Shown here: positions 26,294 to 34,041 of the stretch, piece after piece
Layout: each line of letters begins with the position of its first letter
Position numbering within the stretch: position 1 is the first letter of the stretch
Source of the DNA: Marisediminitalea aggregata
GTDB lineage: Bacteria; Pseudomonadota; Gammaproteobacteria; Enterobacterales; Alteromonadaceae
Reading direction: 5' to 3'
DNA: 64,000 nt
Assembly: GCF_900129565.1 (NCBI RefSeq)
Contig: NZ_FQWD01000004.1
Coordinates: forward strand, 434,001-498,000
Notes under the pieces: model-generated
The model's input: the letters and a program-made list of their open reading frames with translations, nothing else
The model's database searches: none
Told to the model about the DNA's origin: nothing
Made by a program: the position numbers and the translations under genes

Positions 26294-27465
26294 CTGTATG
26301 CTACCAACACAGCAGGCACTGCCGAATACACGGTTGCCAGCAGCGCAGCGCGGGGAGATAAGGCAATAGCGGGAAACAATGCATCTCCGTCGTTACTGAT
26401 CGCATTGCCCAGTTGAGCAGAAAATGGGATCGCGCCATTCAGATACAGACTGGTCACCAGTATTTGTGGTCCGCATCCCGGTAAAAAACCGATTAAAATA
26501 GCCAGACCAACCACACCGCTTCCCATTGAGCTTAGCCAGTGTGCTATATCCACCCCTGCGATTTCCACCAACAGCTCGAATAACAAAAAGGCCACCACAA
26601 CCCAGGACAACACAAACTGGGTGTCCATTGCTGATTTGTGTTGCCAGATGATGGGGTGTTCACTTTTGTCCTCGCTCATCAGCGACGAATAATTCTGCCC
26701 TCTGCTACTCAGTGCCCATAGCGTAATACAGCAAAGCGCGAGTGCGCTTCCTATCGTCAGCCAAACCGATTCTGAAAGGCCAAATGCACCGGGCACATCA
26801 ATCTGAAACGCCAACATGCCCGCAATGCTTACCGAAGGTATTGCAAACACAGCCCAGAACCACACTGAAAGATGCCCGGCTAACATAGATGTGTTTGTTA
26901 CCTCTGAATCGTCGGGCTGCGACTGACCGTCTGCCTGCTCCAGTGCACCGTCGCGGTAATTGTGCACAGTATTAATCAACATCCCGGTCAGGGTACCCGT
27001 AACCACACTCACTCCCATCACGGTCAGGCCATCCATGGGTGCCTGAGCCAGGAGCAAAAATGCAGCATCTCCCATGGTACTGGTCAACACCGCTACTACG
27101 GCCCCGAAACTGGTTGCGCCTTTGGTGTATTGTGTAACCACAACTATGGCACCACCGCATCCTGGCAACGCGCCCAACAATGCAGCCATGCCAACTTCGG
27201 CTGCGGGATAACGGGACAGGAAACGGCTGATCGCATGTTCACTGATCCGGCTGGATAAGCTGTAATAGATTGCCAGGGTCGCAAATACAAACGCCGCCAC
27301 CTGAAAAAAGGCATCCGTAAGCACCGAAAGTGTGATCCAACGCGTAGCTGGCAAGGCTATAAATACGACTAATATTAGTGGTAAAGCTAAGCGTTTGTTC
27401 ATTGGTAATCGCTTACTTTCAACGATTCGGGAGGCTTTATTTGAAAAAAATGTGCGCTCAAGCAT
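26272..27465 (-). CDS. 10-TM putative metal (manganese/heavy-metal) transporter
   Basis: 397 residues, about ten membrane helices, with two inverted-like halves each bearing a PGCG motif: LLGALPGCGGAIVVVTQYTKG (about residue 98) and IGFLPGCGPQILVTSLYLNG (about residue 338). A hydrophilic loop with His/Asp lies between. This is the pattern of the ArsP_2 / putative manganese transporter family. The start is uncertain: ATG 27465 is given; ATG 27402 (MNKRLALPLILV, directly before the first helix) and GTG 27477 are alternatives. A Fur box lies just upstream, so the protein is probably iron-regulated. Metal and direction of transport are unknown. Confidence 0.7.
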   Translation of the reverse strand: MLERTFFSNKASRIVESKRLPMNKRLALPLILVVFIALPATRWITLSVLTDAFFQVAAFVFATLAIYYSLSSRISEHAISRFLSRYPAAEVGMAALLGALPGCGGAIVVVTQYTKGATSFGAVVAVLTSTMGDAAFLLLAQAPMDGLTVMGVSVVTGTLTGMLINTVHNYRDGALEQADGQSQPDDSEVTNTSMLAGHLSVWFWAVFAIPSVSIAGMLAFQIDVPGAFGLSESVWLTIGSALALCCITLWALSSRGQNYSSLMSEDKSEHPIIWQHKSAMDTQFVLSWVVVAFLLFELLVEIAGVDIAHWLSSMGSGVVGLAILIGFLPGCGPQILVTSLYLNGAIPFSAQLGNAISNDGDALFPAIALSPRAALLATVYSAVPAVLVAYSYWWWLE

Positions 27466-27519
27466 GGCATCCACCACAATTACTATTTGACTCTCAATCT
27501 AGCAGCAATTAAATTAAAT

Positions 27520-27538
27520 GCAAATCATTATCATTTGC
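27520..27538. promoter_or_regulatory. Fur box between the permease and the fumC operon
   Basis: GCAAATCATTATCATTTGC matches 13 of 19 Fur consensus bases and is a near-perfect palindrome (TGCAAAT / ATTTGCA, 27519-27539). It lies between divergent genes. Confidence 0.8.
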
Positions 27539-27554
27539 AAGTGGATTATTCAGC

Positions 27555-27896
27555 ATGAATTGCACGGCTATGTTGGACACCTCTCGCTCTCTGGCAGAGC
27601 GGATTCGGAACGGCCACCAGCCAGATAATGGCCACTTATTGCGTTGGTATATTGAATTTACCGAAGAAGTCGCAAACGATTTAACCAAGGATCATCAAAA
27701 GTTTTTGTGTTTTATTCGTTGTGCGTGTGTGTTGGTAAATACCGCATATGACCAACACATCCCCTGGCAGTGGCGCACTCAGTGTCTCGATTATGTGCAC
27801 CGACCACTGTTTGCAGCTCGTAGTGTTGGGCACACACAAGGACACCAGCTATGGCTAAAGCACATTGAATCACAGCTAATGCAACCCCTACCCTAA
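27555..27896 (+). CDS. FagA-like small protein upstream of fumC
   Basis: 113 residues, helical, no signal peptide. The segment IPWQWRTQCLDYVHRPLFAARSV is its best-conserved-looking block. It is directly downstream of a Fur box and 19 bases before fumC, the same place as fagA in the Pseudomonas aeruginosa fagA-fumC-orfX-sodA operon; size and pattern are compatible with FagA, but this rests on memory and context. Function unknown. ATG 27570 is an alternative start. Confidence 0.6.
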   Translation: MNCTAMLDTSRSLAERIRNGHQPDNGHLLRWYIEFTEEVANDLTKDHQKFLCFIRCACVLVNTAYDQHIPWQWRTQCLDYVHRPLFAARSVGHTQGHQLWLKHIESQLMQPLP

Positions 27897-27915
27897 AAAA
27901 TGAATGGAGAACAAG

Positions 27916-29286
27916 GTGAACACCAGAATTGAAAAAGACAGTATGGGGGAATTACACGTTCCCGAAGATGCGCTTTATGGCGCTCAGACTCAGCGCGCGG
28001 TCGATAATTTTCCAGTCAGTGGCAAGGCCATGCCAATGGGGTTTATTCAGGCCTTGATCCAGGTAAAAAAGGCGGCGGCACAGGCCAATCTGGAACTGGC
28101 CACCCTGGAACAGCCGGTTGGTGACGCTATATGCTCGGCCTGTGATCAACTCCTGGCTGACCCGGCGTTAATGCGTCATTTTCCGGTTGATATCTTTCAG
28201 ACCGGTTCAGGTACCAGCACCAACATGAATGCCAACGAGGTGATCGCCCGGCTCGCCACCCAGTTAACCGGCACCGAGGTTCATCCTAACGATCACGTAA
28301 ACTACGGGCAAAGCAGTAACGACATTATTCCGACCACCATTCATGTAAGCGCGGCTATCGCGGTAAAAGAATCGTTATTGCCTGCAGCGTCACATCTTTA
28401 CACTGTCATCAATCAAAAAGCACAAGCGGTGGGCGATTACTGCAAAACCGGCCGCACCCATTTAATGGATGCCATGCCAGTAAGAATGGACCAGAGTTTA
28501 TCGGGATGGCAGGCTCAGATTGCCCAGCAAATCAAATCCCTGTCGGCACTACAACCAGCCATACAAACTCTGGCACTGGGCGGCACAGCAGTCGGAACAG
28601 GCGTGAATGCGCATCCTGAATTTGCTAATTGCTTTAATCAGGCACTCACCCGCCTTACCAACATTGCGTTTCAACCCGCCGACAACTTTTTCGCGCTGAT
28701 AGCCTCTCAGGACACGGCAGTATCCTTATCGGGCATACTGAAATCTTATGCCGTTACCATAATGAAAATTGCCAATGACTTGCGCTGGATGAACTCGGGC
28801 CCCCTTGCCGGCTTAGGAGAAATATCGTTACCCGCCCTACAACCCGGCTCGTCCATTATGCCAGGCAAAGTTAATCCGGTTATACCGGAAGCCGCCGCTA
28901 TGGCTGCAGCACAGGTAATGGGTAACGATTATGCAATTACGGTAGGTGGACAGTCAGGTAATTTCGAGCTGAATGTCATGTTGCCCGTGATTGCCAGTAA
29001 TTTACTGGACAGTATTACGCTACTGTCAAACAGTTCAACACTGCTGGCCGACAAAGCCATCAAAGGGTTTACCGTGAATCAGGATAATCTTGAAAAAGCC
29101 CTGCACAAGAATCCAATACTGGTTACCGCATTGAACCCCATTATTGGTTACAACCGCGCAGCCGACATTGCAAAAGCGGCTTACAAGTCTCAGCGCCCGA
29201 TTCTGGATGTGGCGCTTGAAATGACAGACATACCGGAGAGTGAACTGAAAGTACTGCTGGACCCGCGTAAGTTAACCAGCAATTAA
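27916..29286 (+). CDS. fumC: Class II (iron-independent) fumarase
   Basis: Reversible hydration of fumarate to malate in the TCA cycle, without an Fe-S cluster. 456 residues with family blocks TGSGTSTNMNANEV, the NYGQSSND region, GRTHLMDAMPVRM and the signature GSSIMPGKVNP. GTG 27916 was chosen because GGAG lies 7 bases upstream and the N-terminus then reads MNTRIEKDSMG, matching E. coli FumC; the ATG at 27904 has no ribosome site. The Fur box upstream indicates induction under iron limitation, replacing Fe-S fumarases. Confidence 0.96.
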   Translation: MNTRIEKDSMGELHVPEDALYGAQTQRAVDNFPVSGKAMPMGFIQALIQVKKAAAQANLELATLEQPVGDAICSACDQLLADPALMRHFPVDIFQTGSGTSTNMNANEVIARLATQLTGTEVHPNDHVNYGQSSNDIIPTTIHVSAAIAVKESLLPAASHLYTVINQKAQAVGDYCKTGRTHLMDAMPVRMDQSLSGWQAQIAQQIKSLSALQPAIQTLALGGTAVGTGVNAHPEFANCFNQALTRLTNIAFQPADNFFALIASQDTAVSLSGILKSYAVTIMKIANDLRWMNSGPLAGLGEISLPALQPGSSIMPGKVNPVIPEAAAMAAAQVMGNDYAITVGGQSGNFELNVMLPVIASNLLDSITLLSNSSTLLADKAIKGFTVNQDNLEKALHKNPILVTALNPIIGYNRAADIAKAAYKSQRPILDVALEMTDIPESELKVLLDPRKLTSN

Positions 29287-29362
29287 GCAGGTCATAAAGA
29301 AATAGCCGCCCACTGCGTTTATGCTGGGCGGCACGATGACCAGATAATGCAATCGGGCTAAA

Positions 29363-29806
29363 TTAGCCTTTCACAATAAAGCTGCCCTTCATGATGGCAA
29401 AGTGACCCGGGAAGCTACAAAAGAACGTGTAGTCTTCCGCGCTCGACAATTTACTCATGTCAAACGTCACACTGTCCTGCTCACCACCACCGATAATTTT
29501 GGTTGCGGCGATAATGGTTTTGTCACCAGGCGGCAAATAGTTATTGTCGGCCCCGGCTTTCAAAGCAGCGCCAACGATCGCCTGTGCATCAGCGGTAGTT
29601 GACAGTACCCAGTTGTGTCCCATGAACTTCTTATCCAGCTGACCAGTGTGTTTAAGCGTAACGGTGAAAGTATCGCAGGCCGCCGGCGCAGTGATTTCCT
29701 TCATGTTGAATTGCATCATATCGTTACTTTCAATGGTTACAGTGCACTCATCTGCAAATGCAACACTGCTCATAAACGTCAGTAAAATCGCCACAAATTT
29801 TTTCAT
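29363..29806 (-). CDS. azu: Azurin (type 1 copper protein)
   Basis: Periplasmic one-electron carrier. 147 residues with an 18-residue signal peptide ([18 protein letters not shown]) before DECTVTI. The blue-copper ligands are all visible: His in FMGHNW, Cys and His in FFCSFPGHF, and Met in AIMKG; the first Cys pair (ECTV... AACDTF) would form the usual disulfide. ATG 29806 has a GGAGG ribosome site. A nearly perfect Fur box lies about 130 bp upstream, so it may replace heme electron carriers under iron stress. Confidence 0.95.
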   Translation of the reverse strand: MKKFVAILLTFMSSVAFADECTVTIESNDMMQFNMKEITAPAACDTFTVTLKHTGQLDKKFMGHNWVLSTTADAQAIVGAALKAGADNNYLPPGDKTIIAATKIIGGGEQDSVTFDMSKLSSAEDYTFFCSFPGHFAIMKGSFIVKG

Positions 29807-29932
29807 TTTATCCTCCAGGAACGGCAAAAGTAGTAAAAAGCCCTCTCACGTGCGACTGCGCTATTTGCTGTGCATTAGCGGTAGCGTCGAAACAGGCTTT
29901 TTACGGCTAAACTGCCTAACTATACATAATAT

Positions 29933-29951
29933 GATAATGATTATCATTAGC
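29933..29951. promoter_or_regulatory. Fur box upstream of azurin
   Basis: GATAATGATTATCATTAGC matches the ideal Fur palindrome GATAATGATTATCATTATC at 17 of 19 bases. It stands upstream of azurin on the minus strand; the plus-strand regulator gene starts about 280 bp away, so azurin is the more likely target. Confidence 0.85.
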
Positions 29952-30168
29952 AAAAACTAAGCAAATGGTCGTATTTATCTAAGGCTTTAGTCCTAGTCAA
30001 AGATCATTAAACGCTGTCACTAGCTTCGCCTGCATCGCTGCGAAGAGCATTGCAAGCAGTTGTTTTATATAAAATACCAAGAGAACTTTTCATTTTTCTC
30101 CAGCGCTTACAACGTATAGCGGGGCTACTTTGTTCTGTGTTCAGGTGCTAAATACCGATCAATTTTGA

Positions 30169-30182
30169 TTGATCTGGATCAA
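30169..30182. promoter_or_regulatory. FNR/Anr box upstream of the regulator-cydAB unit
   Basis: TTGATCTGGATCAA is a perfect match to the FNR consensus TTGAT-N4-ATCAA. It lies 53 bp before the GbsR-type regulator start, so the unit is probably controlled by oxygen limitation. The rest of the 29807-30234 gap shows nothing beyond this site and the Fur box. Confidence 0.8.
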
Positions 30183-30234
30183 GTTTAATTTTAAACTTTC
30201 AGTAATTTCTGAAACTTCAGCAAGGAACATAAAA

Positions 30235-30786
30235 ATGAAAATGTCACCGCTAGTCACATCTGCTGTGCTGCACTTTGGTGAAATGGGCAGTCGCTGGGGA
30301 TTCAATCGCACCGTTGGCCAAATGCTTGCGCTAATAGTGCTGCACGAGGAACCGCTGTCGGCCCAGGAAATTGCCGATGCACTTAGCATCTCCCGGGGCA
30401 ACACCAGCATGGGGCTGAAAGAACTGCAATCCTGGCAGCTTATTAAGCAACATCACATTCCCGGCGAGCGCAAGGAGTTCTTTATACCCGCGGGCTCCAT
30501 TTGGGTACTAGCAAACCGGGTATTCGAAGAGCGCCGAAAGCGTGAAATCGACCCCACTATGTCATTGCTTCGCGATCTGATGATGGAATCAGCCAGTAGT
30601 GAGCAAGACAGTAATGTTCAGGCCCGCCTGCACGAGATCCACGACCTGTTGGAATCGGTAACAGCCTGGTCTCAGGAGTTGCAAAACCTGGGCCCTGAAA
30701 AGCTCGATACGTTAATGAAACTGGGTGCCGGCGTAGGCCGCATTCTCGAATTCAAAGACAAACTTCTTCCCGGTAAATCAGCCTAA
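30235..30786 (+). CDS. GbsR/MarR-family transcriptional regulator
   Basis: 183 residues, winged helix: GQMLALIVLHEEPLSAQEIADALSISRGNTSMGLKELQSWQLIK is the helix-turn-helix, followed by a wing (HHIPGERKEFF) and a helical dimerisation tail. This is the COG1510 type, often encoded beside bd-type oxidase genes, probably controlling them. ATG 30235 has AGGAA upstream; the longer frame starts inside the FNR box and was rejected. It is 14 bases before cydA. Confidence 0.85.
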   Translation: MKMSPLVTSAVLHFGEMGSRWGFNRTVGQMLALIVLHEEPLSAQEIADALSISRGNTSMGLKELQSWQLIKQHHIPGERKEFFIPAGSIWVLANRVFEERRKREIDPTMSLLRDLMMESASSEQDSNVQARLHEIHDLLESVTAWSQELQNLGPEKLDTLMKLGAGVGRILEFKDKLLPGKSA

Positions 30787-30800
30787 ATCAGGAGGCGATT

Positions 30801-32162
30801 GTGGACGCATTCTTACTATCCAGACTTCAGTTTGCACTGAATATCAGTTTTCATATTTTATTCCCTACTATCACCATCGCGCTCGGATGGTTCTTGTTTT
30901 ATTTCAAACTGCGCTCAAACCTGTCGGGTCATCCGGTATGGATGCGTATATACCGTTTCTGGGTGAGGGTCTTTGCATTGACCTTTGCGTTGGGTGTGGT
31001 GTCGGGCGTTACCATGTCTTTTCAGTTTGGTACCAACTGGCCTGGCTTCATGGAGAAAGCCGGTAACGTCGCAGGTCCCTTGTTGGGCTACGAAGTACTT
31101 ACTGCCTTCTTTTTGGAAGCCACGTTCCTTGGCATTATGTTGTTTGGTATTCGCCGGGTGCCGAATTGGTTACACACTCTGGCTACCTTTGTGGTTGCCG
31201 CCGGCACTACCCTTTCTGCGTTCTGGATTTTGTCGCTGAATAGCTGGATGCATACGCCCCAAGGTTACGAAGTCATCGACGGCGTGATCTACGCAAAAGA
31301 CTGGTCAGCGATTATTTTTAATCCTTCTTTCCCGTATCGCTTTGCACACATGTTGCTTGCATCGGGGTTAACGGCAAGCTTTTTAATTGCCGGTTTATCA
31401 GCCTACCGTATATTTAAAGGCGATAACAAAATTGCCCCCAAACTCGCGCTTAAAACTGCTACCTACACCGCGGCAGTGCTTATTCCATTACAAATTCTGG
31501 CCGGTGATATGCACGGCCTGAACACGCTGGAGCATCAACCGCAGAAAATCGCGGCAATGGAAGGCGTGTGGCACACAGAACGAGGGGCGCCGTTACTGTT
31601 ATTTGCTATTCCCGACGCTGAGAACAAAACCAATCACTTGGAAATTGCGATCCCCAACATGGCGAGCTTCATTCTGACTCATGACGCAAATGGTGAAATC
31701 AAAGGCTTAAACGAATTTGAAGGCGAGCATCCGCCGGTTGCCCCAGTGTTTTACTCATTCCGCGTCATGGTGGGCATGGGCATGCTTATGCTGTTTGCAG
31801 CCTGGTGCGGTGCTTACTGGTTGTTTCGCAAAGACGCTTTGCCCGAGTGGCTCACTAAAGTCTTTATTGGCATGAGCTTTAGTGGCTGGGTGGCTACGCT
31901 GGCAGGCTGGTACGTAACGGAAGTGGGCAGACAGCCCTACCTGGTAAGCGGTGTACTGACAACCCAGGACGCTGTTACCGGTTTACCACCAGCAAATATA
32001 GCTATGTCATTTTCACTGTATGCCGCCTTATATGTGGTATTGCTGATTGCCTACATCCGCACGCTCACGCTGATGTGTCGTAAGTCAGTAGGTATTGAAG
32101 AAATCTCGGCTGAAGAGCGCGCCCAGGCGAAACAACCGCTCTCCCCCATTCAGGCGAATTAG
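30801..32162 (+). CDS. cydA: Cytochrome bd-type quinol oxidase subunit I (cyanide-insensitive-like)
   Basis: Catalytic subunit of the bd oxidase in the inner membrane: oxidises quinol and reduces oxygen. 453 residues, nine or so helices. Heme-ligand features are visible: the N-terminal His in SFHILFP, His in FAHMLLASG, and Met in FRVMVGMGM. The Q loop (about residues 240-320; GDMHGLNTLEHQPQKIAAMEG) is short, as in the CioA (cyanide-insensitive) branch rather than E. coli CydA. EVGRQPY replaces the usual GRQPW. The start is GTG with AGGAGG. It is followed by cydB after nine bases, with no CydX visible. Confidence 0.93.
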   Translation: MDAFLLSRLQFALNISFHILFPTITIALGWFLFYFKLRSNLSGHPVWMRIYRFWVRVFALTFALGVVSGVTMSFQFGTNWPGFMEKAGNVAGPLLGYEVLTAFFLEATFLGIMLFGIRRVPNWLHTLATFVVAAGTTLSAFWILSLNSWMHTPQGYEVIDGVIYAKDWSAIIFNPSFPYRFAHMLLASGLTASFLIAGLSAYRIFKGDNKIAPKLALKTATYTAAVLIPLQILAGDMHGLNTLEHQPQKIAAMEGVWHTERGAPLLLFAIPDAENKTNHLEIAIPNMASFILTHDANGEIKGLNEFEGEHPPVAPVFYSFRVMVGMGMLMLFAAWCGAYWLFRKDALPEWLTKVFIGMSFSGWVATLAGWYVTEVGRQPYLVSGVLTTQDAVTGLPPANIAMSFSLYAALYVVLLIAYIRTLTLMCRKSVGIEEISAEERAQAKQPLSPIQAN

Positions 32163-32171
32163 GAGAACACT

Positions 32172-33182
32172 ATGCCTTTTGAATCACTTTCTGCTGAAGC
32201 TTTGGGTAACATATATGTAGGCTTACTGGGCCTGGCAGTTTTACTTTATGCCATCCTGGATGGCTATGATCTTGGGGTGGGCGTGCTGTTCCCGCCCCGC
32301 AATGAACAATTCAAAGACGACATGGTGGCATCGATTGGACCTTACTGGGATGCCAATGAAACCTGGCTGGTACTGGCTGTAGGTTTGCTGTTAATTGCGT
32401 TCCCAGATGCCCATAGCGCGATCCTGCAAACCCTTTATATTCCGGCAACCTTAATGCTCGCGGGCCTTATTTTACGCGGCGTGTCTTTTGATTTTAGAGC
32501 CAAAGTACCGCAAACCAAAAAACGAAAATGGGATACCTGCTTTAAATATGGTTCGCTACTTACCACCTTGTCACAAGGCTATATGCTGGGTATTTGGGTA
32601 ACGGGCTTGCGCACCGATATATACGCTCAGGGCTTCGCACTGCTCGCCGCATTTGGCGTTACCGCAGCCTATGCCTTTATTGGTGCCTGCTGGCTTATTC
32701 TGAAAACAGAAGGCGAGTTGCAGGCAAAGGCATTTTACTGGGCAAAGCGGTGTTTAATGATTCTGGCTGCCGGGATCATTGCCGTGAGCTTTATTAATCT
32801 GACTCTGCATCAGGATGTACGTGCCCTGTGGCTGGAGAGTCCGGTTGGCCTGTTATTGATGCTGATCCCGTTAGCCTGCTTCGGACTGTTATTGCTCTGC
32901 GGTATTGTGCTGCAAAAGCTCCCGGATGCAGGCGGGCATGGCGAATGGCTGCCCTTTGCATTGGCATTACTGGTGTTTGTACTGTGCTTTACCGCCTTTG
33001 GTATCAGCTACTATCCCTATGTGGTGCCAGGTAAGCTCACCATCATGGACGCGCTTAGTGCGCCTGACTCTCTGCGCTTTTTGCTGGTTGGTGCGGTCGT
33101 TGTAGTGCCTTGCATACTCATGTACACCGTATGGGTATATCGCATTTTTGCAGGGAAATCGGAGAAGCTGGCGTACTACTAG
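32172..33182 (+). CDS. cydB: Cytochrome bd-type quinol oxidase subunit II
   Basis: 336 residues, eight to nine helices. The signatures LDGYDLGVGVLFP near residue 35 and GPYWDANETWLV near residue 55 are characteristic of CydB/CioB. It forms the heterodimer with CydA. The start follows an AGGAG ribosome site. The pair ends at a strong terminator. Expected to work under low oxygen or cyanide/sulfide stress, given the FNR box and the CIO-type partner. Confidence 0.93.
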   Translation: MPFESLSAEALGNIYVGLLGLAVLLYAILDGYDLGVGVLFPPRNEQFKDDMVASIGPYWDANETWLVLAVGLLLIAFPDAHSAILQTLYIPATLMLAGLILRGVSFDFRAKVPQTKKRKWDTCFKYGSLLTTLSQGYMLGIWVTGLRTDIYAQGFALLAAFGVTAAYAFIGACWLILKTEGELQAKAFYWAKRCLMILAAGIIAVSFINLTLHQDVRALWLESPVGLLLMLIPLACFGLLLLCGIVLQKLPDAGGHGEWLPFALALLVFVLCFTAFGISYYPYVVPGKLTIMDALSAPDSLRFLLVGAVVVVPCILMYTVWVYRIFAGKSEKLAYY

Positions 33183-33220
33183 TCAGCTTGTCGAGGAACA
33201 TCAGATAGTTTGTTACATTC

Positions 33221-33252
33221 AAAGCCCCGTTAATCAATACCGGGGCTTTTTT
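33221..33252. terminator. Bidirectional terminator between cydB and the DUF454 gene
   Basis: AAAGCCCCG, loop TTAATCAATAC, CGGGGCTTTTTT. Confidence 0.92.
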
Positions 33253-33261
33253 GAATTTCGC

Positions 33262-33615
33262 TTAGTGATGCGGCCGCGTCCAGATAAAACACATCACACC
33301 GCAAAGCGTTACCGCTTGAATCCCTATTAACATGGGGCGCAACCCCATAATCAATGACAGCGAAAATACTGCCGCTACGGACACAGTTGCGGCGTATTTG
33401 GCAGACTTACTGATAGCACCACTGCGCTGCCAGTCGGCAATTGCCGGACCAAAAAGCCGGTGATTGAGCAACCAGTCGTGCATGCGCTGAGATGAGCGCG
33501 CAAAGCAGTATGCCCCAAGAATCATAAAAGGGACGGTAGGAAGTAATGGCAACAGCGCCCCCATCATCCCTAATAAGACACTGGATAAGCCCATGAAGAA
33601 CCAGATTGGACGCAT
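33262..33615 (-). CDS. YbaN-family (DUF454) membrane protein
   Basis: 117 residues: two hydrophobic segments near the N-terminus (WFFMGLSSVLLGMMGALLPLLPTVPFMILGAYCFA), the DUF454 core ARSSQRMHDWLLNHRLFGPAIADW, and two C-terminal helices. Function unknown; small inner membrane protein. The start ATG 33615 was chosen over an upstream extension to 33657 because the domain begins there. Convergent with cydB. Confidence 0.85.
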   Translation of the reverse strand: MRPIWFFMGLSSVLLGMMGALLPLLPTVPFMILGAYCFARSSQRMHDWLLNHRLFGPAIADWQRSGAISKSAKYAATVSVAAVFSLSLIMGLRPMLIGIQAVTLCGVMCFIWTRPHH

Positions 33616-34041
33616 GTATAAAACCCAAAGGCAACATCGGTGAGATGTTGTAAACACAGTTACTTAAAAGTATAAAAAACTACTGAGTAATAGCAAACTG
33701 ACATGACAGAGAAACGCTAAATTGAACTTACTCTGTAACTCGGTGACATTTGGTTTTCCATTACAATTCGTATTCTTCGAAGCAAGGTTGTGTCTCTCTT
33801 GATAAACATACCATTAAAAATTATTTATAAATTAATAATTTAAATATTTCTCAAGCGACTTCCCGCTTGCCAAAAACAACTCAAACTCCCACTTTTTCAA
33901 TATCCTTGTTGAATATCCAGTCGCCATAACATTTATTTCAGTGATGATGAGTATCGGGGTATTGTAATTAAATTACATTGAGTTTAAGGGCTGATTCTAA
34001 TATCTTGTAATTTGATCAAGACCGACACAGAACGAGACCTC
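33616..34041. other. AT-rich intergenic region upstream of acnB
   Basis: About 425 bases with no supported gene. It holds a perfect 15-bp palindrome TGTAATTAAATTACA (33963-33977) about 65 bp before the acnB start. That resembles, at about 10 of 15 bases, the ArcA box GTTAATTAAATGTTA, so it may be an operator for acnB. Confidence 0.4.
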
